Below are positions 47,096 to 56,461 of a stretch of 64,000 nt of DNA, piece after piece (the stretch's first letter is position 1; every line of letters starts with the position of its first letter). The stretch spans positions 1,098,037 to 1,162,036 of the forward strand of contig NZ_KQ034007.1 of the NCBI RefSeq assembly GCF_000970755.1, read 5' to 3'. The DNA comes from Lactobacillus kimbladii (lineage in GTDB: Bacteria > Bacillota > Bacilli > Lactobacillales > Lactobacillaceae). Made by a program: the position numbers and the translations under genes. The notes beneath the pieces were generated by a model. It was not told where the DNA came from, made no database searches, and worked only from the letters and a program-made list of their open reading frames with translations.

Positions 47096-47502
47096 TACAC
47101 TCTTTCACATAATTCATATTAACTATTGCAAACAACCTTATTACATTATCTCAAATATTCTCTTCAAACAACTATTTGACATTCAAAATAAAATCAGCCA
47201 ATAGTTTTATTTCTAGGTCAATGGCACATTCAAATAAACAAAAGCCTGGAAAAGATTTTGCCACTGTAAATCATCTTCAGGCTCTTGACATATGTATTTT
47301 ACTAATAGCAATAACGTTAACAATAATGAAAAAAGTTTAAATAGCAGGAATGTTAGAGTTATTGTTTAAAAAAGCTAAATAAAAACTAAGAGATCAGCGT
47401 TAAATAGATATTAATACTTGCTATTAGTGAAGTGCACCTAAAAAGTTAAACATAAATCTGGCCATTATAGAACTCTTAATTAGTCTTTTTAAATGTGATT
47501 TT
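47096..47502. other. 407-nt gap without genes
   Basis: No supported open frame. A hairpin with arms AGCCTG/CAGGCT and inner pairing AAGAT/ATCTT (47244-47281) has a TTTTGTTT run on the minus strand and could end the flavoprotein transcript. Near 47433-47450, GCACCTAAAAAGTTAAAC vaguely resembles ends of IS3-type elements but has no partner. The rest is AT-rich filler. Confidence 0.35.
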
Positions 47503-48954
47503 CTAATGAGTTAACATTGCAATATTATCGACAGCTGTTCTACCTGAATAAATACAATACCCTGCTTCAGAACCAGGAACATTTACACCATAGGTATCAC
47601 CCACAAGAACAGCTGAGGCATCAGATCCAACGGCATATAATCCAGATATTTGTCTACCATTTTCATCTAAGACTTCATTTTTGCGGTTTACTCTCAAACC
47701 ACCCATTGTACAATAAGCTCCTACACCCAATTCAAAAGCATAAAAAGGACCTTTTTGGATGGTCTTAAGGTAGTTTGCTGTTTTTTCAAAATCTTCATCT
47801 TTTTTTATAAGTGCTAACTGATTATATCGCTTAACTGTTTCTGCTAATTGAGGCAGGTGCAGTTTTTCAGCCAACTCAGCAATAGAATTAGCTTTAGTCA
47901 AGAATGACAGGTGGGTTTTTTCAGCTTTAGAAATCATACTTTTCAACTTATCAAGTCTAGTACGATCAGAAAGCGGTTTTAAACTCCTAGGTAATTTTTT
48001 ATCAGCAAACTCATCCAAGATATCTTGATCAAATATTGCATATACCTTTTCTTGTCTGATAATAGCATTTCCAGCATGCGCCCATATTCTAAAAACACTT
48101 TCGTCAACGAATCTCTGCCCAACTTCATTAACCCAAAGTGGAGCCATTTCACAACTTGCAATACCAATATCTGTTTTCCAAAATTGATATGAGGGAATAG
48201 TATCTTCTTTTATTTGTCCTCCAAACATCATTGCCATTCCCATTCCAAATTTTTTGGCTCCAACCTTCCATGCTAATTGAAGTCCTGAACCATCACTTTT
48301 TCCAGAATTCATAGGAATAATGCGATTTGCATTAGAATTAAAATACTTTAAAAGCATTTTTCTGTTATTTAAGTAACCGCCAGTAGCCAATATTACCGCT
48401 TTAGTTTTTATTTCCTTCTGCTTTTTGGTTGCAAAATCTTCAATATTTACTCCAGTAATATTTCCAGTGCTATTTTGTAGAAGATTAACTGCTGCAGCTG
48501 AAGTGATAAATTCCACACCGTTTTTTTCAGAATACGGCTGCATTGCATCGTGAATTGCATGATTACCTAAACCCTTAAACATATGCCATGTGTTGAGTCC
48601 TGCACCAAGTGTTGCTACACCATCAAATTTAACTCCAATATTATTTAACCATTCAACATTTTTAGCAGACTGCGCAATATAGTCTTTCCATATCATTGTA
48701 TCTGCCTCAAAATGGGAAAATTCTTGTTCGTCATGCAAAATTTCTTTTTCAGACAGATTAATTCCCTGCTTTTTCTGCATTTTACTATTTACAGCAAAAA
48801 TACCTTCTACATAATTTCCAGATCCACCTGTTGTTCGACCTTTCTCAACCACTAAAGTGTTTAAGCCTTTTTCAACAGAAGCTGCTGCAGCTGCTTGACC
48901 AGATAATCCTGAGCCAATTACAACCAAGTCATAGTCATTTCTTTTTGATAACAT
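47503..48954 (-). CDS. FAD-dependent fumarate-reductase-like oxidoreductase
   Basis: Start at ATG 48954 behind AAGGAGAC, giving 483 residues. The N-terminal FAD motif is DLVVIGSGLSGQAAAAASVE, with ATGGYLNN in the middle and GLYAVGSDASAVLVG..GVNVPGSEAG near the end. This is the FAD_binding_2 fold of flavocytochrome c-type fumarate reductases, and here there is no FMN-binding or haem domain. It may reduce a double bond such as in fumarate or another enoate, using an external electron donor. The substrate is unknown. A divergent acyltransferase gene lies upstream. Confidence 0.85.
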   Translation of the reverse strand: MLSKRNDYDLVVIGSGLSGQAAAAASVEKGLNTLVVEKGRTTGGSGNYVEGIFAVNSKMQKKQGINLSEKEILHDEQEFSHFEADTMIWKDYIAQSAKNVEWLNNIGVKFDGVATLGAGLNTWHMFKGLGNHAIHDAMQPYSEKNGVEFITSAAAVNLLQNSTGNITGVNIEDFATKKQKEIKTKAVILATGGYLNNRKMLLKYFNSNANRIIPMNSGKSDGSGLQLAWKVGAKKFGMGMAMMFGGQIKEDTIPSYQFWKTDIGIASCEMAPLWVNEVGQRFVDESVFRIWAHAGNAIIRQEKVYAIFDQDILDEFADKKLPRSLKPLSDRTRLDKLKSMISKAEKTHLSFLTKANSIAELAEKLHLPQLAETVKRYNQLALIKKDEDFEKTANYLKTIQKGPFYAFELGVGAYCTMGGLRVNRKNEVLDENGRQISGLYAVGSDASAVLVGDTYGVNVPGSEAGYCIYSGRTAVDNIAMLTH

Positions 48955-49177
48955 TTTGTCTCCTTTATAAAAGTAAAAATAAATACTATACGTATGTATG
49001 AAAACTCTCTCCATCTATAATATAACTAAAATAATAAATTCAAAAATTTATTTTAGTTCTTATTGTAAAAAACTTCATCGTCTGATTGATATCCTTTTTT
49101 GAGTTTATAATAGAAAATATTAGTATCTCAAAATTTTAAAAATATAAGCTAAAAGAAAGTGAATTTTCAAACTAAAA

Positions 49178-50299
49178 ATGAAAAAGTATTCTTACGAATC
49201 ATTCAATATTGCTGATGTAGGAGATTATTTGAAAGTATTCGCCTGCACTGCTGTAATGGCGCAACCAATCATGGCTTTAATTATGGAAGTGGGCCAACCT
49301 TTTCATACGCAAGATATTTTTGGTATTATGTATAATTTTGTTAAATATACAGCTCCTGCTTTTATTTTTGGCATTTTATACTCAACAATTCGAATAAATG
49401 ATTTGGATGGCACTTTTTCTTACAAGCAGTATATGCGATCAAGTTGGTTAAATGTGTTTGTTCCTACATTTTGGTGGACACTTATTTACTTGCTGGGAAT
49501 GCCCTGGCTTCAACAGATAAACAGATTTAATAATTTTAGTTCCTTTTGCTGGCAATTTGTTAATGGTAACGCTGCTCCTCACCTGTGGTATAACACAATG
49601 ATGTTGCAATTTATAATTTTAATGCCTATTTTCTGGGCTATTAGCCGCTATGTTGGTAACAATGTTAAACGTGGTTTACTAGTTGCCGCTATTACTTTTG
49701 TTTTATATTTTGCATGGCTCTGGTTTTATGACTTTTACGTTTTTCATGGTCCACAAGAAAAGAACTGGTATCTGCTAGATCGTATTTTTATTTCTTTCTT
49801 TATTTATGGTGTCTATGGTGTATTGGCCTGGCAATTTAGGGACTATGTCAATACATTTCTATATAAGTTTTGGTGGCTGATCTTAGTTGGTTTTGTTGCA
49901 TGCTTTTTATGGACTAATTTCGAATTTCACGGATTTGGTCATCCGGTTCTTTTTGCAAATGCCCCATATTATAAGCCGTCTATGACATTTTACTGTTTAG
50001 CCGTTATAGCTTTAGTAGCTGCATTATGTTTATTTAATATTAGACACAACTCTAAAACTTGCTTGAAAGTCTTTCACTTTTTAGCAACTTATGCCTATCG
50101 AGCATATTTATCAAATGTATTTTGGAATCAACTGATTTGGCAAGGACTAAACATGAATCATCATGCTATTTATCATCCATTCCTTACTTTTTTTGGCACA
50201 TGGACCCTGACGTGGATACTTTCCTTTACTTCAGCATATGATCTTCATATTTGGTGGTCAAAAGCGAAAAAGTTCTTAAGTATGCTTAGTCTAAAATAA
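49178..50299 (+). CDS. acyltransferase-3-like integral membrane protein
   Basis: 373 residues with about ten membrane helices rich in Trp and Phe. FKVFACTAVMAQPIM-like N-terminus (actual LKVFACTAVMAQPIMALI), YTAPAFIFGILYSTIRI, and HLWYNTMMLQFIILMPIFWA (cf. the H-x-W-Y/F segment) match family 3 acyltransferases, which O-acetylate sugars or wall polymers. No glycan gene cluster is adjacent. The ribosome site is weak (AGAAAGTG, spacing about 16). A TATAAT lies about 70 nt upstream. Substrate unknown. Confidence 0.72.
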   Translation: MKKYSYESFNIADVGDYLKVFACTAVMAQPIMALIMEVGQPFHTQDIFGIMYNFVKYTAPAFIFGILYSTIRINDLDGTFSYKQYMRSSWLNVFVPTFWWTLIYLLGMPWLQQINRFNNFSSFCWQFVNGNAAPHLWYNTMMLQFIILMPIFWAISRYVGNNVKRGLLVAAITFVLYFAWLWFYDFYVFHGPQEKNWYLLDRIFISFFIYGVYGVLAWQFRDYVNTFLYKFWWLILVGFVACFLWTNFEFHGFGHPVLFANAPYYKPSMTFYCLAVIALVAALCLFNIRHNSKTCLKVFHFLATYAYRAYLSNVFWNQLIWQGLNMNHHAIYHPFLTFFGTWTLTWILSFTSAYDLHIWWSKAKKFLSMLSLK

Positions 50300-50314
50300 C
50301 AAATATTTTCAAAT

Positions 50315-50356
50315 AAAAAGCACTTTGACAATAATTAAAACAAAGTGCTTTATTTT
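50315..50356. terminator. bidirectional terminator
   Basis: The stem AAAAAGCACTTTG/CAAAGTGCTT followed by TATTTTTT lies between convergent genes ending at 50299 (+) and 50357 (-). Confidence 0.9.
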
Positions 50357-50983
50357 TTACTTTTTTACTATAGAAGCAATGCCTGCCATAATATTTAAAT
50401 ATTGCTTTTCATTTTCTACAAAAGAGTCATTGTTAACAATAATATCTGCTATATCCTTTACTTTAAGTGCTCCATGCTTAATTTTGAACTGATCCTTCTT
50501 TTTGGTTCGCTCAATTATTTGTTCAAAAGTAAAGTTTTTACCGTTATCAATTGTTTGCTTTTTGTATTCTCTTTGAGCGCGAACTTCAAGAGGCGCTTCA
50601 ATGTAAATGTTCATCATTTTAGAACCTAGTTCTTTTTTAAGGTAGACACCTAATTCTGAACGGTATAAGCTTTCAATTGATGCATAATGAATATTTTCAT
50701 CTTGCATTTTACCTATTAAACGGTATAAGAACTCTTTAAACACCTTTTCAGTGTCTTTAGCATAAAGATTGGTGAAATCTTGTTCTGATGGATGTCCAGT
50801 GAACTGATAATTGCGTTCTATCATCATTTCTTTTTCTACTGCAATAATCTTCATTCGTTTGATACCAATGCTGTCAAAATAAATTCCAGCAGCTGATTTG
50901 CCGCTTTCACTTAATCCGCCTAAAGAAAACAAACCTTTGACAAAATTTTTACGATTTTCATAATCTTGCTCAGTAAATTCCAT
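50357..50983 (-). CDS. P-loop nucleotide-binding protein of unknown role
   Basis: 208 residues from ATG 50983 with GGAGG 7 nt before. A Walker A-like loop LGGLSESGKSAAG spans residues 21-33. After it the middle is helical and Lys/Glu-rich (AKDTEKVFKEFLYRLIG). IYIEAPLEVRAQREYKKQTI resembles the lid region of small kinases such as dephospho-CoA or nucleoside kinases. I cannot name the substrate. It is downstream of the small membrane protein gene, with a hairpin between. Confidence 0.6.
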   Translation of the reverse strand: MEFTEQDYENRKNFVKGLFSLGGLSESGKSAAGIYFDSIGIKRMKIIAVEKEMMIERNYQFTGHPSEQDFTNLYAKDTEKVFKEFLYRLIGKMQDENIHYASIESLYRSELGVYLKKELGSKMMNIYIEAPLEVRAQREYKKQTIDNGKNFTFEQIIERTKKKDQFKIKHGALKVKDIADIIVNNDSFVENEKQYLNIMAGIASIVKK

Positions 50984-51005
50984 TTTCACGCCTCCATTAA
51001 AAACT

Positions 51006-51039
51006 AAAAAACTGCCCTGTAAATTAACAGTGCAGTTTT
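51006..51039 (-). terminator. terminator-like hairpin upstream of the P-loop gene
   Basis: The stem AAAACTGC..CTGT pairs with ACAG..GCAGTTTT and a TTTTTT run follows on the minus strand. It lies between the small membrane protein gene and the P-loop gene. Confidence 0.65.
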
Positions 51040-51085
51040 AAAGTATACACGGTGTGCTATTTTTTTGCAAGCGATTTCATTAAAA

Positions 51086-51268
51086 TTAGGTAATTTTCAT
51101 CACAAATTCGGCTCCAGTTGGAGTAGCTATGAAAATAGCACCCACTATCAGTAGGAATCCTGCCACAAAAGCAATTTTCTTTGTTAACTTTGAAAGCTGA
51201 CCAGCAAAACTAAAATAGATTAGAACCGCTCCAGATATCAAAGCCAAAATCATAACCCAGAAACCCAT
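51086..51268 (-). CDS. small two-helix membrane protein
   Basis: 60 residues from ATG 51268 behind GGAGG (the longer frame to 51289 is less likely). The sequence MGFWVMILALISGAVLIYFS, a short polar loop with Lys, then FVAGFLLIVGAIFIATPTGA indicates two transmembrane helices. Family not recognised. Confidence 0.6.
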   Translation of the reverse strand: MGFWVMILALISGAVLIYFSFAGQLSKLTKKIAFVAGFLLIVGAIFIATPTGAEFVMKIT

Positions 51269-51390
51269 AAATACCTCCAATTTAATCAATCTAGTAATTG
51301 TTTATTTATATTAATTATAATAAATATAAGCCAAAATAATCATTAATGGATTCAAAAAATTAAAAGTATAGTAAAATTTAACTAATTTTT

Positions 51391-52638
51391 CTAATCTTTA
51401 ATCTTTACGTGAGCTAAATAAAGAGTTGGCTGTAATTTGATCTTATCTTCTTTAAAGGGATCTTCTAACTTTTTTATGATTGGTTGCTTATCAATAGTAA
51501 AGTAAACTTGATAAATCCAATAATTTTTCAAAGTCTTTGATTTTTTCAGTTCATTTTGCGAAACAAAAAAGCAAAGTTCACCATTATTATTTCTATGTTC
51601 TGTGGTTTTAACTTCAATATAACGTGGAGTCCCATCTTCTTCGTAGGATAAAATATCATAACCTAATGAATCATCGACTTCAGATTGCAACTTTACTTTT
51701 AAAGTTCCTAACTTTTTTAAATTCCTAACCTCGTAGTTATATACAATTCTTTCTCCTATTTTACCGAGCTTAGTATTTTTTTGCTCTCTACCTAAATAAT
51801 TTATCTTGAACTTTTTGGATTTTGATCTTATTTTTTTGGATGGTTTAGAATATTTCGCAATTTAAACATCTATTACTATTGGATTATCATATATCTTTTT
51901 ATATTTATACTTATAAATTTCCGGATCGACTGGGGTTTCAAGAGTGAAATTATTATTTTTTTGCCTATTTGGTTTATCAGATGTGTTTAACTTTTTTACG
52001 TTTTTAAATAAATAGTAAAGATAGTTACCATATTCGATGTTAGTCCAGTTCTTAACAATCTTATTTGAATTTTTTATCTCAATTAACTTTTTTTGCATTT
52101 CATATATCGAGCTCTTTTTGAAATTAGATTCCGGATAAAACTGAAAAAGAAAGTATGAAAGTGGATTCTTAGAAAAAATGTTTAAATAATTATTTGGATA
52201 ATAAACAGACAAAATTTTATATTTAAAAATGCTTGACAATGGAATTGAATCAATTTTTTCAATTGACTCTTTGCTATCGTCTGCTCCCAATTTTATTATT
52301 TCAATAATGGCATTCTTTAATTCGCTGAACGATTCATTTATATTTTTTCTTGCCCAGGCTTTTGTTGTAATGTACTTCTTCTCTTCTTGACTATAATAAA
52401 TACCGAATTTTTTTGAATTTGAACCTCTGATACTGCCCAATTGAGCTAAATTAAATTCAAGTTGATAGCAAAAGCTATTTTTATTTCCTTTACCAACAAC
52501 AAAATCGTCTAAATTCATATCATTTTTAATATAACTTTGCGTATATTTATTAACGAAATCGTATCTTAACCGATTAAGATTTCTGGAATCCCTATTAAAT
52601 GAATCCAGCATGTAATCAAACTCTGCTAGTTTCCTCAT
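51391..52638 (-). pseudogene. NOV_C/DUF3883 nuclease-like gene split by one in-frame stop
   Basis: From ATG 52638 (behind GAGG) a 258-codon frame runs to TAA 51862-51864. The same frame then continues at once without a further stop to 51391. Downstream it encodes KLGKIGERIVYNYEVRNLKK, then GYDILSYEEDGTPRYIEVKT, the D..ExK core of the NOV_C (DUF3883) domain, a PD-(D/E)xK-type nuclease fold. The N-terminal part (FCYQLEFNLAQLGSIRGSNS; KYKILSVYYPNNYLNIFS) is unfamiliar. The joined protein would be about 414 residues. Very AT-rich. No partner methylase. It could be a decayed defence gene, a sequence error, or readthrough. Confidence 0.75.
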
Positions 52639-52742
52639 TATTGAAACCTCATTTCCTGATAAAATTATTTTCTTTCTCAAATACAGAAAGCTTCATGCTT
52701 TAAGGTTATCACTTTTTGTCAATGATTTCGCAAGATTTTAGC

Positions 52743-52778
52743 AAAAAAAAGCCCTCATCTATACAGATAAGAGCTTTT
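52743..52778 (-). terminator. tsf terminator
   Basis: On the minus strand, AAAAGC..CTTATCT pairs with AGATGAG..GCTTTT followed by TTTTTTTT. It ends the rpsB-tsf transcript, so pyrH is not read from here. Confidence 0.85.
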
Positions 52779-52802
52779 AATTGAATAAATAAGAATATTT
52801 AT

Positions 52803-53678
52803 CTATTTCATTTGTTCTTTTACTTCAGCAGCAAAGTCTTCTTGCTTCTTTTCAATACCTTCGCCAACTTCGTAACGTTTGTAGCCAACAACTTCGCAGC
52901 CTTCTGATTTAGCATATTCAGCTACTGTCATATCACCATCTTTAACGTAAGGTTGGTCTACCAAACAAATTTCACTGAGATACTTGTTTACTCTACCTTC
53001 AACAATCTTAGGAATGATTTTAGCAGGCTTGCCTTCATTTTCAGTTTCCTTAGTGAAAACTTCTTTTTGACGATCAAAATCAGCCTTTGGTACTGAATCT
53101 TTGTTCAAGTATTCTGGGTTAATTGCGGCAACGTGCATGGCAATGTTCTTAGCTGCTTCCTCACTGTTGCCTTTTAAGGTAACAACTGCAACAATTGCAC
53201 CACCATTGTGCTTGTATGCACCAAAGACTTCATCATCATTCTTAGTAATTAGATCAAATCTTCTCAATGTGATTTTTTCACCAATGACAGCAGTAAGGTT
53301 GGTAATTTCCTCGCCAATTGTGGAATCACCCATTGGTGATTTTAATGCTTCTTCAACGTTAGCAGGTTTAGCCGCTAAAATTGCCTTGGTCACATCATCA
53401 ACTAACTTAATAAATTTATCATTAGATGAAACAAAGTCTGTTTCAGAGTTAATTTCTACTACAACAGCATTATTTCCTTCAAAAGCATATTCAGCTAAGC
53501 CTTCAGCAGCAATACGGCCACTCTTTTTAGCAGCTTTAGCGACACCATTTTCTCTTAAAATGTCAATTGCCTTTTCAATATCACCATCAGCTTTAACCAA
53601 AGCCTTCTTAGAATCCATCATACCGGCGCCAGTGCGGTCACGCAATTCTTTTACTTGTTTAGCAGTAATGTTTGCCAT
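52803..53678 (-). CDS. tsf: elongation factor Ts
   Basis: Start at ATG 53678 behind AAAGGA, giving 291 residues from MANITAKQVKELRDRTGAGM. The TDFV motif is in INSETDFVSSNDKFIKLVDD. It exchanges GDP for GTP on EF-Tu. It follows rpsB by about 40 nt. A terminator ends the pair. Confidence 0.97.
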   Translation of the reverse strand: MANITAKQVKELRDRTGAGMMDSKKALVKADGDIEKAIDILRENGVAKAAKKSGRIAAEGLAEYAFEGNNAVVVEINSETDFVSSNDKFIKLVDDVTKAILAAKPANVEEALKSPMGDSTIGEEITNLTAVIGEKITLRRFDLITKNDDEVFGAYKHNGGAIVAVVTLKGNSEEAAKNIAMHVAAINPEYLNKDSVPKADFDRQKEVFTKETENEGKPAKIIPKIVEGRVNKYLSEICLVDQPYVKDGDMTVAEYAKSEGCEVVGYKRYEVGEGIEKKQEDFAAEVKEQMK

Positions 53679-53717
53679 TATTTTTCCTTTCAAATAAAAA
53701 CTTATTAATAATCAAAA

Positions 53718-54521
53718 CTAGTCTTCATCTGAGTCAGAAGTTTCTTCAGCTTCTACTGTTTTTTCTGCATCAGCTTCAGTATCTGCTTGTTTTTCTTCTG
53801 CACCCTTAGCCATCTCTGCTTCAGCATTGTCATCATCTTGACCTTGCTTACCTTCAATAACTGCATCAGCCATTGCACCTGAAATTAGACGAATTGCACG
53901 AATAGCATCGTCGTTTGCGGGAATAACTACGTCAACTGGGTCTGGATCAGTGTTAGTGTCGACCATAGCTACTACAGGAATTCCTAAAATATTAGCTTCA
54001 TGAACAGCAATCTTTTCCTTTTTAGGATCGACTACGAATAAAACATCTGGAATTCTAGGCATATCCTCAATACCACCTAAGAATCTTTCCAATTTATCCT
54101 TTTCTTTTGTCAAAAGAGAAGCTTCCTTCTTTGGCAATACATCAAATGTGCCATCTTCTGACATTTTCTTTAAATCTTTTAATCTTTGTACTCGGCTCTG
54201 GATAGTCTTCCAGTTAGTCAATGTACCACCTAACCAACGTTGGTTAACGTAGTATTGACCAGCACGAGTAGCTTCTTCAGCAATTGAATCTTGAGCTTGT
54301 TTCTTAGTACCAACAAAAAGAATAACGCCACCGTTTTGAGCAACAGCTCTTACGAATGCATAAGCATCATCTAACATTTTGATGGTTTTTTGCAAATCAA
54401 TGATATAAATACCATTTCTTTGTGTAAAGATATAAGGAGCCATCTTTGGATCCCATCTTCTAGTTTGGTGACCAAAGTGGACACCGGCTTCAAGCAATTG
54501 TTTCATTGAAACTACTGACAT
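53718..54521 (-). CDS. rpsB: 30S ribosomal protein S2
   Basis: 267 residues. [20 protein letters not shown] is followed by [20 protein letters not shown] and [21 protein letters not shown] long acidic Glu/Ala/Asp tail ends it ([20 protein letters not shown]). It is part of the 30S subunit. It has a structured leader and its own promoter. Confidence 0.98.
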   Translation of the reverse strand: MSVVSMKQLLEAGVHFGHQTRRWDPKMAPYIFTQRNGIYIIDLQKTIKMLDDAYAFVRAVAQNGGVILFVGTKKQAQDSIAEEATRAGQYYVNQRWLGGTLTNWKTIQSRVQRLKDLKKMSEDGTFDVLPKKEASLLTKEKDKLERFLGGIEDMPRIPDVLFVVDPKKEKIAVHEANILGIPVVAMVDTNTDPDPVDVVIPANDDAIRAIRLISGAMADAVIEGKQGQDDDNAEAEMAKGAEEKQADTEADAEKTVEAEETSDSDED

Positions 54522-54550
54522 ATTAACTTCCTCCTATGGTTTTAATCCTC

Positions 54551-54610
54551 TCAAGCGGTCATTTCAGTATTTCACCATTTGTATGGCACCGAAATACTGA
54601 TTGCTCTTGA
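54551..54610 (-). promoter_or_regulatory. structured rpsB leader RNA
   Basis: On the minus strand, CAGTATTTC pairs with GAAATACTG (54591-54599 with 54565-54573). Inside lies CCAT/ATGG. Outside, TCAAGAGC pairs imperfectly with GCTTGA. The fold stands about 30 nt before the start codon and about 40 nt after the promoter. An S2 autoregulation role is inference. Confidence 0.6.
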
Positions 54611-54646
54611 TGTTTTTTATACATATGCATAAAGGCATACGTTAAA

Positions 54647-54675
54647 ATAATACTAGATTATTGCTTAAGATGCAA
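54647..54675 (-). promoter_or_regulatory. rpsB promoter
   Basis: On the minus strand, TTGCAT (54670-54675), exactly 17 nt, then TATTAT (54647-54652). It lies between the end of the TrmN6/GIY-YIG gene and rpsB. Confidence 0.7.
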
Positions 54676-54677
54676 GG

Positions 54678-55709
54678 TTAAAAGTTAACTTTATGTTCTC
54701 TTAAAAATCTTTCCTTCCATAATCTGTTATGGTGCTTAAACCAGTATTCCCTTTTAAGCGCCAGCTTCTTATCTTTAAACTCTTCGTGATAAAGCAGTTT
54801 GACTGGTCTGCGAGACTTGGTATATTTAGCACCTTTGCCGCTGTTATGTGCTTTTAGTCGTTTTTGTAAATCATCAGTAAAACCACCATAGAAGCTATTA
54901 TCATTGCATAAGAGTACATAAAAATAATATCTGCTACTCTTTTGTCTTTTTTCTCTATCCGATTTCGTTTCTCGGATTATACGCTCAATCGCAGGAAGAT
55001 AATTACCGTTTTTGTCATGTACCTCAATGGCATCCCTTAATACCAGACCATCGCTACCGGTATGCTTAACTGCTTCAATAATTATTAAATTGCAGTTTTC
55101 TCCTCGATGAGAAACATATGGCTGTACTAGCTTAATACTCAAATCATGTTTAAGACAAAAATATGCAATCTCATTTAAACGCTCGGGTCGATGAACCATA
55201 AACAATTTGCCTTTCATTTTAAGCAAGGCGCTGGCTACAGAAATTATTTCTTCTAAATTAATTAATATTTCATGTCGAGCAATAGCCTTTGCTGGATCAG
55301 GATTTACTTTATGATTTTGTGCAACTTTAAAGTAAGGTGGATTCACGACAATTACATCATACGAATCTTTTCTCAAAAAAGCTGGAGCATCTTTAACGTT
55401 TTTTTGAAAAACCCTGATGCGATTTTCCATATTGTTTAACGCAATAGATCGTTCAGCCTGTGAAACTACTTCTTCTTGTATCTCAACCGCATCATATTTA
55501 GCACGATTAAAATAAGCCATATACATTGTTGCTGCGCAATTGCCAGCGCATAAATCAGCAACTTTGGAATTATCTTTAATTGAATCTTTTGCAGCTGCCG
55601 CTAAAAGCAGCGTATCTAATGAAAAGCTGAAAGATGATTTGTTTTGGATTATTTTTAAATCATCACTGTACATATAATCAATGCGTTCATTTTTCAATAA
55701 TTTTTCCAT
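54678..55709 (-). CDS. TrmN6-like methyltransferase fused to GIY-YIG domain
   Basis: 343 residues in one frame from ATG 55709 (GAGGAC upstream). Residues 1-250 are a Rossmann methyltransferase: [20 protein letters not shown] and the N6-adenine catalytic NPPY at 123-126, as in YabB/TrmN6, which modifies tRNA. Residues 261-335 are a complete GIY-YIG nuclease fold: [20 protein letters not shown], then [20 protein letters not shown], with Arg284 and Glu321 kept. In B. subtilis these are two adjacent genes, yabB and yazA. A role in tRNA modification is likely for the first part. The nuclease part's role is unknown. Confidence 0.88.
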   Translation of the reverse strand: MEKLLKNERIDYMYSDDLKIIQNKSSFSFSLDTLLLAAAAKDSIKDNSKVADLCAGNCAATMYMAYFNRAKYDAVEIQEEVVSQAERSIALNNMENRIRVFQKNVKDAPAFLRKDSYDVIVVNPPYFKVAQNHKVNPDPAKAIARHEILINLEEIISVASALLKMKGKLFMVHRPERLNEIAYFCLKHDLSIKLVQPYVSHRGENCNLIIIEAVKHTGSDGLVLRDAIEVHDKNGNYLPAIERIIRETKSDREKRQKSSRYYFYVLLCNDNSFYGGFTDDLQKRLKAHNSGKGAKYTKSRRPVKLLYHEEFKDKKLALKREYWFKHHNRLWKERFLREHKVNF

Positions 55710-55767
55710 AAAAATTTGTCCTCTTCCACAGCTTTGTTATAATATTTTACATCAATTGGAGGAAATT

Positions 55768-56382
55768 ATGTTTTATCATTTTATTCGTCCGGTAGCTCGC
55801 TTTATAGTTTGGCTATTAAATGGACATTTACACGTTAATCATAAGGAAAGAATTCCCGAAGGGAACTATATATTAGCAGCACCACATAGAACTTGGTGGG
55901 AACCGATTTTATTCGCTTTAGCGGCAAGTCCAAAAGAATTCATGTTTATGGCTAAAATAGAATTGTTTAAAAACCCGATATTGCGGTTCATATTAAAACA
56001 CGCTCATGCATTTCCAGTAGACCGTAAACATCCCGGACCTTCAGCCTTAAAAACTCCCATTAATGGCTTGAGAAAAGGTAATTATTCTTTAATTATTTTT
56101 CCCTCAGGTACTAGGCATTCATCGGAAATGAAAGGCGGCACAATTGCCATTGCTAAGTTAGCAAACAAGCCTATAGTACCAGTAGTCTATCAGGGTCCAC
56201 TAACTTTCACTGGTTTATTAAAACGCCAACCTTTAGAAGTTTGTTTCGGGGAGCCATTTATGGTTGACCGTAAAATCAAACTCACTCACGAAAACGAAAC
56301 AATGTTAGACAATAAACTAAAAAAAGCCTGGGATAAAGTTGACTACGAACAAAACCCAAATTTTCATTATCAGCCGAAATAA
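55768..56382 (+). CDS. plsC: 1-acyl-sn-glycerol-3-phosphate acyltransferase (PlsC family)
   Basis: 204 residues from ATG 55768 behind GGAGG. The catalytic box is APHRTWWEP with His40 and Glu45, i.e. HX4E in place of the usual HX4D. FPSGTRHS is the GTRH-like second box. It would make phosphatidate from lysophosphatidate at the membrane. It is divergent from the TrmN6/GIY-YIG gene and followed by cfa, both lipid enzymes. Confidence 0.85.
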   Translation: MFYHFIRPVARFIVWLLNGHLHVNHKERIPEGNYILAAPHRTWWEPILFALAASPKEFMFMAKIELFKNPILRFILKHAHAFPVDRKHPGPSALKTPINGLRKGNYSLIIFPSGTRHSSEMKGGTIAIAKLANKPIVPVVYQGPLTFTGLLKRQPLEVCFGEPFMVDRKIKLTHENETMLDNKLKKAWDKVDYEQNPNFHYQPK

Positions 56383-56461
56383 AAGATTACTCTTTAAACA
56401 ATAGCTCAATGAACAAGTGTTAAAATAAAAATGTAAAAAAGTTAGATGGAGGATTTCAAAA

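Noticed and set aside
47433-47450. GCACCTAAAAAGTTAAAC as an IS terminal repeat
   Set aside because: No second copy, partner end or transposase fragment is visible within the window.
51391-51690. The DUF3883 segment as a separate functional 99-residue gene
   Set aside because: Its conserved domain starts well upstream of the TTG at 51690, in the same frame, so the short frame is a fragment of the split gene.
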